From: an uncultured Bacteroidia bacterium
GTDB lineage: Bacteria; Bacteroidota; Bacteroidia; Bacteroidales; UBA932
Assembly (NCBI GenBank): GCA_902773925.1
Contig: CACYGI010000006.1
Coordinates: forward strand, 1-64,000
Direction of reading: 5' to 3'
Length of the DNA stretch: 64,000 bases
Part shown: one piece after another, positions 15,403 through 24,437 of the stretch
How the letters are laid out: the number at the start of each line of letters is the position of its first letter
How positions within the stretch are numbered: position 1 is the first letter of the stretch
Position numbers and translations under genes: made by a program
The notes under the pieces: generated by a model
The model's input: only the letters and a program-made list of their open reading frames with translations
What the model was told of the DNA's origin: nothing
Database searches by the model: none

Positions 15403-17229
15403 CTACGGGCGGAACAGATGTTTGAACTCGTGGGCATAAAGCCTCGAAAGACCCTCGCGGTTGCCGATAGCTTCGCCGATGACAAGCATCGTGGTCAGCG
15501 TCAGGCCGTTGTCCCGCACTATGCGGGCCAGGTCGCGAAGCTCGCCGCGATAGATGCGCTCGTCCTTCCAGGTCAGCTTGTAGCAGGCCGCCACGGGCGT
15601 CTGGGGAGGATATTCCTTCAGAAGTTCGGCCTGCACCTCCTCGACAATCCCTGCGCTCAGGAAGATGCACATCGTACTCTGCGAACGGGCCAGCAGACTC
15701 AGTTTCTCGCGCTCGGGCATCGGAGTACGGCCCTCGCCGCGCGTCAGGATGATGGTCTGCACCTTTTCGGGGATCGTAAACTGCGAGCGGAGCGCAGCGG
15801 CCGCAGCCTGGAACGAAGAAATGCCGGGCGTGATATGATAACGCATACCGTACCGGTCAAAGTACGCCATCTGCTCCTGGATTGCCCCGTAAATGCACGG
15901 ATCGCCCGTATGCAGGCGCACGACCAACTGGCCGCGGTCATAAAACTCCTTCATCAGGGCGAACTGCTCCTCGAGGTCCATATCCGCCGAGCTGCGGACC
16001 ACGGCTCCCGGCTTGGCACAATAAGTCAGCTCGACCGGAACAAGGCTGCCCGCATAGAGGATCAGGTCCGCCTGCTCCAGGAATTTGCGGCCGCGCACAG
16101 AGACAAGATCCGGATCGCCCGGCCCCGCCCCTACTATCTCGATATGGCCTATGCGCGCGCGAGAAGCATCCAGGCACAGTGCGAAAGTAAAGTCATTGCC
16201 CTCGCTCTGGCGGCATTTGCGTTTCTCGATGAACAGCGGACCGAAGCCGGAGGCAAGGATGGCCGAAGCCTCCGCGACGCTCGGGCTTCCGGTTGCCTCT
16301 TTCGACTTTTCAGACGGATTGGGAACATCTATTTGTGACAGCTCATCAGATGTGAATATCTTTTTAGCGGCCCAGCTCCAGACAGAGCAAAGCGACGCGA
16401 TAAGCGGCTCGTCGCGCTTGATCTCCGCCGTATCCACGGAAGCAATCGCATTGGGATTGAAACCAGCCTGGAGCAGCTGCTGCGCTATATAATCTGCCAC
16501 CCCTTCCTCAGAGCACTGGCGGCGGCAACCGACACCCAGATGCAGCACCGGCGGGAAGAATGCCAAATGCGGCACATCGGCCTTGATAAGGCGCGGACTG
16601 ACCGTAATAAGCAGTTCGCACGGGGCCTGTGCAAGCTCTGCTTCGCTATAGCAAACGCGCACGTGAGGGGGAAGCGTCTTTTCGAGATAACCGGTCCCTT
16701 CATCCCGCACTTCGAGCAGAAGCGCCGTGGGGCGACGTCCGACGAACCGGAAGATGCACTCGTTAAGGTCCGCGTGGCTGATATCGGTCCTCCAGCCGAA
16801 ACGCTGCGCCAGCGTATCAAGCGCCCAGAGGCCCTCGTTGTCGCTCTGCGTGGTGACGGCAGCCTCGGTCCCCAGAAGCGCGGCCAGACGGGTTGCAAGC
16901 TCATTTGCCCCGCCGATATGACCCGAGAGGACCGGAATCACGAAGCGGCCGGTGCTGTCGATACAGACCACTGCCGGATCGCGGTGCTTATCCTTGAGTG
17001 CAGGCGCGATGCTGCGAACGCAGATACCCATCGCCCCGATAAAAATGACGCGGTCGAGAAAGTCCCATTCGCGTTTGAGAAATGCGTGATACGGGCCCGT
17101 AGCCGCGCAATCCGGCTCTGCGCCGTCGTGGCTGCAGATCGAGACCTCACCCGCGTCGGAGAGGAAATCACGGATGCGACGGGCCAGCGGAAGCGCTGAA
17201 GCTGATACGGTTATTATGACTGTTTTCAT
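15403..17229 (-). CDS. cbiG-cbiF: Fused CbiG hydrolase and cobalt-precorrin-4 C11-methyltransferase
   Basis: The 608-residue protein has CbiG in residues 1 to about 350, with GAMGICVRSIAP and SGHIGGANELA. From about 357 it is a CbiF-type SAM methyltransferase (VGAGPGDPDLVSVRG, LHTGDPCIYGA, TPGISSFQAAAAAL). CbiG opens the ring-A delta-lactone, and CbiF methylates C11 just before it, so the fusion pairs neighbouring steps. The start overlaps the cbiE-cbiT stop (ATGA). Confidence 0.93.
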   Translation of the reverse strand: MKTVIITVSASALPLARRIRDFLSDAGEVSICSHDGAEPDCAATGPYHAFLKREWDFLDRVIFIGAMGICVRSIAPALKDKHRDPAVVCIDSTGRFVIPVLSGHIGGANELATRLAALLGTEAAVTTQSDNEGLWALDTLAQRFGWRTDISHADLNECIFRFVGRRPTALLLEVRDEGTGYLEKTLPPHVRVCYSEAELAQAPCELLITVSPRLIKADVPHLAFFPPVLHLGVGCRRQCSEEGVADYIAQQLLQAGFNPNAIASVDTAEIKRDEPLIASLCSVWSWAAKKIFTSDELSQIDVPNPSEKSKEATGSPSVAEASAILASGFGPLFIEKRKCRQSEGNDFTFALCLDASRARIGHIEIVGAGPGDPDLVSVRGRKFLEQADLILYAGSLVPVELTYCAKPGAVVRSSADMDLEEQFALMKEFYDRGQLVVRLHTGDPCIYGAIQEQMAYFDRYGMRYHITPGISSFQAAAAALRSQFTIPEKVQTIILTRGEGRTPMPEREKLSLLARSQSTMCIFLSAGIVEEVQAELLKEYPPQTPVAACYKLTWKDERIYRGELRDLARIVRDNGLTLTTMLVIGEAIGNREGLSRLYAHEFKHLFRP

Positions 17230-18413
17230 TCGGCACGAAGAATTGTGATAGGATTGTGGCCTTCGAGGGCGACTCTCTGCCGGCCGCTTATGCGGCGGCC
17301 GACTGCCTCTGCGGCACGGATGAACATTTCGAGACTTTCGTCGCTGACGGAATTGAAAACTATCACTCCGCCCGGCAGAAGCACGCTGTCGATGCGGCGC
17401 ATCATCTCTTCCAATCGGCCACCGTGGCCTCCGATAAACACCGCATCGGGACGCGGCACGTCGCTGATATCCGCCTTGAGGAAATCCCCTATGCTGACCT
17501 CGATGCCCGGAGCACCGTGGCGGCGGCTGTTATCCTCCATAAGAGCGCGGCCGGCTTCGCGGATCTCGAAGGCACAGACCTTAAGGTGCGGGAATTGCAG
17601 CCGGGCCTCGATCGATACGCTGCCCGTGCAGAATCCCACATCCCAGAGGCACTTGCGGCCGCGAAGGCCCATCATCTGCAGAGCAAGCAGGCGCACGGGC
17701 ATCTTGGTGATCATATTGACCCGGCCGTCAAGCAGCGCGAAATCCTCTTCAGGTATGCCGAAGGGACGCGGACGAGCCTCGGTCTGCTCTATAATGAAGC
17801 AGTTGGGAGTATCAAACTGCCGACCGGCGGCCTCAGCGAGCGGACCGCTCCAGAGAGTCTCGAGCGAATTATTTCCGAGGCGCACGCCTACGCTCATCCG
17901 ATAATTGTCGTAGCCATACTCCAACATCCGCTGAGCTGCGGCTGCCGGGGTGTGGACGTTGTCTGTCAGGGCGCCGACGAGCGGCAGTCCGAGTATCAGC
18001 GACTCGTCAAAGGTATCCCAGGGACGGCCCGTGAGCGAGATACATTTCATATCGTGATAATCCAGAAGCAGGCGGTGAGCGAGCATCTGGAGCGAATTTT
18101 CGGCTGGAAAAACGCGCAGCGAAGCCTGCGGCAGACGGCGGCGGATGGTGTTGGCGAAGCCGAAAAATAGCGGGTCGCCCGAGGCGAAAACAACTATGTG
18201 CGGTATGCCTTCATAGCGCGCGAAAACCTCGTCCAGCGGCACGGTGATATCAATCCAGCGGGCCTGCGGCGGCAGAAGGTGCTCCACGATCTGATGATGA
18301 CGCACGCCTCCCGAGAACACGCCGGCCGAGGCGATGATCTGCATCACCTGCGGCGGGAAAAACGGTTCGCGTCCGTCAGTCAGGCCGATTACGTCAAAAT
18401 GCTGGTCAGACAT
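17226..18413 (-). CDS. cbiE-cbiT: Fused cobalt-precorrin-7 C5- and cobalt-precorrin-6B C15-methyltransferase
   Basis: I place the start at the ATG 18411-18413 (MSDQHFDVIG), because the longer frame only adds low-complexity residues inside the upstream gene. This gives 395 residues. CbiE (about 1-205) has VVFASGDPLFFGF. CbiT (about 210-395) has the methyltransferase motif DVGFCTGSVSIEA and a decarboxylase-associated C-terminus. Together they match CobL of the aerobic pathway. The gene overlaps cbiH-cbiC by eight bases. Confidence 0.92.
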   Translation of the reverse strand: MSDQHFDVIGLTDGREPFFPPQVMQIIASAGVFSGGVRHHQIVEHLLPPQARWIDITVPLDEVFARYEGIPHIVVFASGDPLFFGFANTIRRRLPQASLRVFPAENSLQMLAHRLLLDYHDMKCISLTGRPWDTFDESLILGLPLVGALTDNVHTPAAAAQRMLEYGYDNYRMSVGVRLGNNSLETLWSGPLAEAAGRQFDTPNCFIIEQTEARPRPFGIPEEDFALLDGRVNMITKMPVRLLALQMMGLRGRKCLWDVGFCTGSVSIEARLQFPHLKVCAFEIREAGRALMEDNSRRHGAPGIEVSIGDFLKADISDVPRPDAVFIGGHGGRLEEMMRRIDSVLLPGGVIVFNSVSDESLEMFIRAAEAVGRRISGRQRVALEGHNPITILRAE

Positions 18414-19818
18414 CGCGACCGGGTTTGAGGCAGGCCGCATCGTCGTAGCACAGAATCGCATTGACGAGCGTCGCCGCCAGGTTGCTGCCGCCCTTTCGGC
18501 CATCGATTATCAGCTTGGGAACATCGCGCAGGGCCTTTGCCATATGCTTGCTCTCCCGAACGTGCACGAAACCGACCGGAGCGGCTATGATGCCTGCAGG
18601 ATGAGCTGCGCCGCGGCGCGTGAGATTGCAGAGCTCCATCAGGGCAGTGGGGGCGTTGCCAAATACATACAGCGCGCCGGGATGCTCTTCGACTGCCAGG
18701 CGGATGCCAGCCTGAGTGCGGGTGATGCCATTTTCAGCTGCAAGGTCAGCCGTACGAGGATCGCTCAGGTAGCATTTGACCTGAACCCCGAGCCGCTGCA
18801 GAGCGCCCTTGCGGATGCCCGCCGCGGCCATCGTCACATCCGTGATGATCGTGTCTATGCGTCCTTCGGCAAATGCCTGGTAGAGTGTCTCCACCGCGCC
18901 TTCATCGACCTTGAGGATGTCCTGCATCTCAAAGTCGGCGGTAGTATGTATCGCGTGCAGCAGAGCCCAGAGATGGCCCATCTCCAGATCCTTGTTATGG
19001 ATCTCCCCCATTATCGTCTTGAAACTCTCGATCATTATCTCCTGCCCGGGCTTTGAAGATTCAGCGATATCATCAGAATCCCGATAATACCCGCGCGGGG
19101 TGATAAATCGGCCGCCGGACACGTAGGACTGAGAGTTACCGATAATGATAACGGTAAACATATCTATCTGCTCGGGATCGAGCTCACCGAGAGTGGTCAG
19201 AGTGACGGCCTGGCCGTCGCGGCCTGCCTGACGCACATAACCCACAGGTGTAGAGGCCGCACGATATTGCAGGAATATCTCCTGCAGGCGGTACAGCTGC
19301 CAGAACCGCTGCGAACTCCGGGGATTATACACGGCCGTCACGAAATCGGACTCGGCCGCGGCACGGATGCGGCGGTCGATAGTCTCCCAGGGAGTCATCA
19401 GGTCCGAGAGCGAGATAACACAGAAATCGTGGCCCACCGGAGCGCCGAGCAGGGAAGCCGCCTTCTGGAAGGCGCTGATGCCGGGGAGAACCTCTATCTC
19501 GACGTCACTGCCCCGCTCCAGGCTCATCTCCATAATGAGGGGCGCCATCCCGTAGATACCGGCGTCACCGGAGCTGATCATACATACGGTATGACCCGCC
19601 TCGGCCTGCTCGAAAGTCTGGACGGCGCGTTCACGCTCCTTTTTCATACCCGTATCGATACACTCGGTACCGGGCCCCAGATAAGGCTCGACAAACTGGA
19701 AATAATACTTGTATCCGATGATGACATCCGACTGACGGACAGCCTCTATCACCGCCGGGGTGATGTCAGCGGGACTACCGGGACCAATCCCGGCCACGAA
19801 TATCTTGGGCTTGCTCAT
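18406..19818 (-). CDS. cbiH-cbiC: Fused cobalt-precorrin-3 C17-methyltransferase and cobalt-precorrin-8 methylmutase
   Basis: The 470-residue protein starts with CbiH (GIGPGSPADITPAV, SSGDAGIYGMA, VLPGISAFQKAASLLGAP). From about residue 255 it is CbiC/CobH, with IMIESFKTIMGE, HAIHTTADFEM carrying the probable catalytic His, and PVGFVHVRESK. It performs ring contraction with C17 methylation, and the last C11-to-C12 methyl migration. It is first of four overlapping or touching cbi genes. The upstream neighbour ends 30 bases away, and no riboswitch is visible in that gap. cbiL and cbiA are not in the window. Confidence 0.92.
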   Translation of the reverse strand: MSKPKIFVAGIGPGSPADITPAVIEAVRQSDVIIGYKYYFQFVEPYLGPGTECIDTGMKKERERAVQTFEQAEAGHTVCMISSGDAGIYGMAPLIMEMSLERGSDVEIEVLPGISAFQKAASLLGAPVGHDFCVISLSDLMTPWETIDRRIRAAAESDFVTAVYNPRSSQRFWQLYRLQEIFLQYRAASTPVGYVRQAGRDGQAVTLTTLGELDPEQIDMFTVIIIGNSQSYVSGGRFITPRGYYRDSDDIAESSKPGQEIMIESFKTIMGEIHNKDLEMGHLWALLHAIHTTADFEMQDILKVDEGAVETLYQAFAEGRIDTIITDVTMAAAGIRKGALQRLGVQVKCYLSDPRTADLAAENGITRTQAGIRLAVEEHPGALYVFGNAPTALMELCNLTRRGAAHPAGIIAAPVGFVHVRESKHMAKALRDVPKLIIDGRKGGSNLAATLVNAILCYDDAACLKPGRDV

Positions 19819-19848
19819 AGGCGTAACGGTGTTGCGCCGGAGACTACT

Positions 19849-20934
19849 CTACTCTGACGCAGGGCGCTTTGCCGCAGCCGGCTTGCCGAGGGCCGACTTG
19901 CGGCTCTGGGCCTTTACGTTCTTCCACTTCTCCATCGCAAGCTGCTGCATATCGCGCACGACATCCTGCTCGTCCACGATCTCGCGGTCAAGCAGCATCT
20001 CGATGATATCCTCGAGCGTCACGATGCCCTGGAAGCTGCCGTACTCATTGATGATCACGGCAATCTGCTCATCCTGATGCAGCATTTCCTCCCAGACGGT
20101 ATCCAGCGGCGTATCTTCATTGAACGAAGCGATGTCGCGGCGGATGGACGCGAGGGTCTCGTCAAACTTGTCGTCCGCCATCAGCTGAAGCGCCTCCATG
20201 CGGAGTATGTATCCGGTGATGTATTCGTCGTCACGGGCATAGACCGGGATGCGGCTGTGATGCCTGAAACTCTTGTCCCGGTAGAATGCCTTGATGCTCA
20301 TCGATTCGGACGCGATGTCGCAGACCACGCGCGGAGTCATCGCATCGGCGGCCGTCATCTCGTCCATATTGATGAGGTTCTGGATGATCTTGTTCTCCTC
20401 CTCCTCGAGGTCGCCGTCCTCCTCGGCCACATTTGCGATAGCGCTCACCTCATCGCGGGAGACCGTCGGATCCTGCAGGTCGCGCGGGGTTATAAGCTCC
20501 GTAAGGCGCTGGAATACGACCACGAAAGGCCACATAATGAATATCAGCACGTCCAGCAGCCGGGTCGTAAAAGGCATCAGATTGCGCCAGCGCGTGGCAC
20601 CGATGGTCTTCGGGATAATCTCCGCGAAAACGAGGATCAGAAGCGTGGTAAGCGCACTTACCACACCTATCCAGGGCGAAGGGAAAAGCTTCTGCGCCTG
20701 GCTGCCGACTCCTACCGCACCGACCGTATTGGCGATGGTATTGAGGCAGAGAATGGCCGTGATGGGCTTGGAGGTATCCTGCTTGTACTGTTTGAAGCGA
20801 CTGGCAAGCTTCGAGCCCTCCTCCTCCTTCATAGTGATGAAGGAGATCGGCGTGGACATCAGCGAAGCCTCCAGTATCGAGCACAGGAAAGAGATGGCCA
20901 GGGCGCCGAAGAGGAATATCAGAAGCAATGTCAT
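19849..20934 (-). CDS. CNNM/CorC-family membrane protein with CBS pair
   Basis: I chose the ATG at 20932-20934 (MTLLLIFLFG) over an upstream TTG. The 361 residues comprise a DUF21/CNNM membrane domain (about 1-140, with FAEIIPKTIG) and a CBS pair containing the TPRVV and GIVTLEDIIEML motifs, then a basic tail. It lacks the usual C-terminal CorC_HlyC domain. The family includes Mg2+/Co2+ efflux-type transporters and GldE. A Co2+ or Mg2+ role beside cobalamin genes is tempting but unproven. A TATATTTG box lies only eight bases before the ATG. Confidence 0.82.
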   Translation of the reverse strand: MTLLLIFLFGALAISFLCSILEASLMSTPISFITMKEEEGSKLASRFKQYKQDTSKPITAILCLNTIANTVGAVGVGSQAQKLFPSPWIGVVSALTTLLILVFAEIIPKTIGATRWRNLMPFTTRLLDVLIFIMWPFVVVFQRLTELITPRDLQDPTVSRDEVSAIANVAEEDGDLEEEENKIIQNLINMDEMTAADAMTPRVVCDIASESMSIKAFYRDKSFRHHSRIPVYARDDEYITGYILRMEALQLMADDKFDETLASIRRDIASFNEDTPLDTVWEEMLHQDEQIAVIINEYGSFQGIVTLEDIIEMLLDREIVDEQDVVRDMQQLAMEKWKNVKAQSRKSALGKPAAAKRPASE

Positions 20935-20972
20935 ATCAAACTGCAAATATAGTCAAATTTTCGATGCGCCCG

Positions 20973-22103
20973 CTATCTAACTATGGTACGGATGACACGG
21001 CTGCTGACCGAGGTCGCAACTTCGTAGGGAATGGTGTCGAGCTGCGTCGCGATATCTTCGATACGCGGATTGGCGCCGAAAATGGTAACGATATCGCCTT
21101 CCTTCACATCTACGCCGGTCACGTCGAGCATCACGGCGTCCATGCAGATATTGCCGATGGTCGGAACCATCTGGCCGTTGACCAGGAAATGCCCGCGCCC
21201 GTTGCCCAGGCGGCGGTCGATGCCGTCGGCATATCCGATATCGACGGTAGCTATCACCGAAGGCCGCTCGATCTTGCCGCGGCGGTCATAACCCACCGTG
21301 CCGTCTTCGGGGCTCAGGTGCTTGATCTGCACGACCTTGACCTTGAGCGTTGCAATCGGACGCACGTCCTCGCGCGGCATCGTCTCTATGCCGTACATTC
21401 CGATGCCGAGCCGTACCATGTCGTACTGGTACTGCGGATACAGCTCCGCGAAACGCTCAATGCCGGCGGTATTGTAGAGGTGGCGGATCGGCTGATAGCC
21501 GAGGAACGAATGTATCTGCGACGAGAGCCTGTCGAACAGAGCCGCCTGCTCGAGGGAGAAGGCGTCCATCGCCGGGGTATCTGCGGCCGCAAGATGCGAA
21601 TATATGCCCTTGACGTAGATGGTATCGTCCTTTGCCAGGAAATCCATCAACTCCGGAAGGTCGCGCTCCATAAATCCGGTGCGGTGCATTCCGGTATCGA
21701 TCTTTATCTGAGCGGGAATGTGCTTGAGGCCGCGGGCTTTCACGCAGTCGCGGAAAAGGCGCACGGAGTACATATCAGGCAGGTTCGGCTCGATGCCGTA
21801 ATTGATAAACTCGGGATACGAGTCCACACCTGCGGTAAATGCTATGATGGGAAGGCGGATGCCGCGGCTGCGCAGCTGTATGCCTTCTTTGGCGTATGCG
21901 ATGCCGAAATAATCCACCAGCCCGAGGTCCTGCAGCTCGTCTGCCAGCACATCCATTCCGAATCCGTAGGCATTGGCCTTGAGCAGCACGAGCATCGCCG
22001 TCTCGGGCATCAGTTTCGAGCGGAAATGCGAAATATTGTGCAGCAGATTCGGCTCGCTGATCTCGAGTCGCGGATATTTGGGCTGTTCTGACGCTTTTTT
22101 CAT
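20973..22103 (-). CDS. alr: Alanine racemase
   Basis: The 376-residue protein has the PLP-lysine motif LLKANAYGFG (about residues 42-51), KIDTGMHRTGF, and a C-terminal region with YDRRGKIERPS and GNICMDAVMLDVT. These are diagnostic of alanine racemase, which makes D-alanine for peptidoglycan. Length and motifs are normal. It starts four bases after the arginase-like gene, so the two are co-transcribed. Confidence 0.93.
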   Translation of the reverse strand: MKKASEQPKYPRLEISEPNLLHNISHFRSKLMPETAMLVLLKANAYGFGMDVLADELQDLGLVDYFGIAYAKEGIQLRSRGIRLPIIAFTAGVDSYPEFINYGIEPNLPDMYSVRLFRDCVKARGLKHIPAQIKIDTGMHRTGFMERDLPELMDFLAKDDTIYVKGIYSHLAAADTPAMDAFSLEQAALFDRLSSQIHSFLGYQPIRHLYNTAGIERFAELYPQYQYDMVRLGIGMYGIETMPREDVRPIATLKVKVVQIKHLSPEDGTVGYDRRGKIERPSVIATVDIGYADGIDRRLGNGRGHFLVNGQMVPTIGNICMDAVMLDVTGVDVKEGDIVTIFGANPRIEDIATQLDTIPYEVATSVSSRVIRTIVR

Positions 22104-22107
22104 ATTG

Positions 22108-23001
22108 TTATCCCCAAAGACCGTACATTACGGATTCTATCGAAGCAGCCGTAAGGCCGTCTTCGTCGCGAAGCGGGTTGTATTCGAGCAGATCGACGCA
22201 GCAGAGCATCCCGGTAGAGGCAAGGCAGCGGACCAGGCCGTAGAGATCTTCGGGCGAGAGGCCGTCTTCGACGGGCACATTGACCGCAGGTGCAAACACC
22301 GGGTCCATAACGCTCACGTCGATGCTCAGGTGGATCCGTTTCGCCTTGCGGCGGCGGATGATGGTCATTATGCTCTCTATCGCGCTGTTGCCGCGGCCCG
22401 TTGCGCCGCAGCCGATAACCTTGCGGCAGGGGATCTCATTGACTTTCTGCTCCAGCAGGATCTTCTGCTCGTCCTCATCCACCGAGCGCGTTCCCACGAG
22501 AATGAGGTTGCGCGGGTTGAGGAAACGCTGCAGGTTGTCCTCGAAGCGGCTGTCGCTCAGGCCCGTCATCGACGCAAGCACCATCCCGTGGAAATTGGCC
22601 GAAGGGCTGGTCTGGTAAGAGTTCATATTGGCGTGAGAGCCGATCCAGACCACCGCAGCGTCGGAGTAGCGGTTGCAGGTGGCCTTGAGAGAGCCCAGGG
22701 CCGCCGACTGGTCGCCGCCGATGATGAACGGGAACCTTCCGGCCTCATACGCGCCGTCAACCGCCTCGTATATCCTGTTGGTCACCTCGAGTATCTCGCC
22801 CGCCCATTTGACGCGAAGCGAATCCCTGAACCGGTGCTCATCAGGCAGCTCCGACTGCAGGATGGAGACTGTCTCGATCCTGTGGCCGAGGGAAGCAACG
22901 GTGCCCAGAAGGCCCTTCTGCTCGAGAGCGTCGGGGGCCTTTTCCGATCCGGGAATATCAGCTCCGTACGAGAGTCCTGCTTTGACGACGGTAATGTCCA
23001 T
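22108..23001 (-). CDS. Arginase-fold protein lacking most metal ligands
   Basis: The 297-residue protein aligns by motif with ureohydrolases, but the Mn ligands are mostly changed. GGDHS is GGDQS (Gln98), DAHxD is GSHAN (Gly121, His123 kept, Asn125), and SxDxD is SIDVS (Asp228 kept, Ser230). Four of six ligands are therefore replaced. The loop GNSAIES and the C-terminal VDLLEYNPLRD are otherwise well conserved, which argues against simple decay. Ordinary binuclear-manganese arginase activity seems unlikely; it could be a pseudoenzyme, a binder or a single-metal hydrolase. It lies between ffh and alr with gaps of 11 and 4 bases. Confidence 0.8.
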   Translation of the reverse strand: MDITVVKAGLSYGADIPGSEKAPDALEQKGLLGTVASLGHRIETVSILQSELPDEHRFRDSLRVKWAGEILEVTNRIYEAVDGAYEAGRFPFIIGGDQSAALGSLKATCNRYSDAAVVWIGSHANMNSYQTSPSANFHGMVLASMTGLSDSRFEDNLQRFLNPRNLILVGTRSVDEDEQKILLEQKVNEIPCRKVIGCGATGRGNSAIESIMTIIRRRKAKRIHLSIDVSVMDPVFAPAVNVPVEDGLSPEDLYGLVRCLASTGMLCCVDLLEYNPLRDEDGLTAASIESVMYGLWG

Positions 23002-23012
23002 ATAATAATGCT

Positions 23013-24347
23013 TTATCTGCGTTTTTTCTTCTTCATCATTCCCATACGGCCGGGAATGTTGCCGGTGGAGACCTGCTTCATCACCTTGCGCGTGCCTTCG
23101 AACTGCTTGAGCAGGCGGTTGACCTCCACTACGGAGGTGCCGCTGCCGGCCGCGATGCGTTTGCGGCGGTTGCCGTTGATCATCGTGGGGTTCTCGCGCT
23201 CGTATGGCGTCATCGACTGGATGATGGCCTCCACGCTCTTGAAGGAGTCGTTGTCCAGGTCCACGTCCTTGATGGCCTTGCCGACGCCGGGAATCATCGA
23301 TGCCAGATCTTTGATGTTGCCCATCTTCTTGATCTGCTGTATCTGCTTGTAGAAGTCGTTGAGATCGAAACGGTCGTTGGCGATCTTCTTGTGCAGGCGG
23401 CGGGCTTCCTCTTCATCAATCTGCTCCTGTGCCTTTTCGACCAGCGAGACCACGTCGCCCATACCGAGGATGCGGTCTGCGATTCGCGAAGGATAGAAGA
23501 TGTCGAGCGCCTCCATCTTCTCGCCGGCGCTTATATATTTAATAGGTTTTCCGACAACGGCGCGTATCGAAAGGGCCGCACCGCCGCGGGTATCGCCGTC
23601 CATCTTGGTCAGCACGACTCCGTCGAAATCCAGCCTCTCGTTGAAGATGCGGGCCGTCTCGACTGCATCCTGACCGGTCATCGCATCCACGACGAACAGT
23701 GTCTCCGTGGGCTTGACGGTGCTGTGCAGGGCAGATATCTCGTCCATCAGCTCGTCATCGACTGCAAGGCGGCCGGCCGTATCGACTATGACCACCTGGT
23801 ATTCCTCGCGGCGCGCGCGTGCTATGGCATTCTGCGCTATGCTGATCGGATCCTTGACTCCCTCTTCGGTGTAACACTCGACTCCTATCTGGGAGCAGAG
23901 GGTCTGCAGCTGCGCGATCGCCGCGGGGCGGAACGTATCGCAGGCGGCTACCAGCACCTTGCGGCCCTTCTTCTCCTTGAGATTGAGGGCGAGCTTGCCG
24001 CAGAATGTGGTCTTACCCGAACCGTTGAGACCGGCGACGAGCACTACCGCAGGCTGGCCTTTGACATTGATATCGACGGCTTCGCCGCCCATCAGGGCGA
24101 CCAGTTCGTCGTGTACTATCTTGACCATCTGCTGGCCCGGGCGCACCGAACGGATGACGTCCTGACCTATGGCTTTCTGCTTGACCTGGTCGCAGAAATT
24201 CTTTGCGACCTTGAAACTTACGTCTGCGTCCAGCAGTGCCTTGCGGACGTCCTTCATCGTCTCGGAAATATTGATTTCCGTTATCTTACCCTGCCCCTTG
24301 AGAAGCTTGAACGAGCTTTCAAGGCGGTCCATCAAATTCTCAAACAT
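23013..24347 (-). CDS. ffh: Signal recognition particle GTPase Ffh
   Basis: The 444-residue protein has an N domain, a GTPase domain with GLNGSGKTTFCGKLA (P-loop), DTAGRLAVDDEL and TKMDGDTRGGAAL, and a methionine-rich M domain with the RNA-binding NRRKRIAAGSGTSVVEVN. It targets nascent membrane proteins to the Sec machinery with FtsY and 4.5S RNA. Length is normal. It has its own promoter in the divergent gap with hppA. Confidence 0.97.
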   Translation of the reverse strand: MFENLMDRLESSFKLLKGQGKITEINISETMKDVRKALLDADVSFKVAKNFCDQVKQKAIGQDVIRSVRPGQQMVKIVHDELVALMGGEAVDINVKGQPAVVLVAGLNGSGKTTFCGKLALNLKEKKGRKVLVAACDTFRPAAIAQLQTLCSQIGVECYTEEGVKDPISIAQNAIARARREEYQVVIVDTAGRLAVDDELMDEISALHSTVKPTETLFVVDAMTGQDAVETARIFNERLDFDGVVLTKMDGDTRGGAALSIRAVVGKPIKYISAGEKMEALDIFYPSRIADRILGMGDVVSLVEKAQEQIDEEEARRLHKKIANDRFDLNDFYKQIQQIKKMGNIKDLASMIPGVGKAIKDVDLDNDSFKSVEAIIQSMTPYERENPTMINGNRRKRIAAGSGTSVVEVNRLLKQFEGTRKVMKQVSTGNIPGRMGMMKKKKRR

Positions 24348-24369
24348 ATCACTAAATCGATTGGCGAGA

Positions 24370-24398
24370 CAAAAGTAGCAATTATTTTCGTATATTTG
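24370..24398. promoter_or_regulatory. Divergent promoters for ffh and hppA
   Basis: Minus-strand TACTTTTG (24370-24377) serves ffh, 22 bases before its ATG. Plus-strand TATATTTG (24391-24398) serves hppA, 39 bases before its ATG. Both match TAnnTTTG. They are 13 bases apart, so the two promoters overlap in space. Confidence 0.7.
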
Positions 24399-24437
24399 CG
24401 GCCCCGAATTGCATTTATTAGTTCAACATAAACAACT

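Noticed and set aside
14131..16338. 735-residue open frame on the plus strand
   Set aside because: It lies antisense to the strongly supported cbiJ-cbiD and cbiG-cbiF genes, has low-complexity Arg/His-rich translation and no motif.
17226..18503. Upstream extension of cbiE-cbiT by 30 residues
   Set aside because: The extra residues are basic and low in complexity, and overlap cbiH-cbiC. The ATG at 18411-18413 gives the normal CbiE N-terminus.
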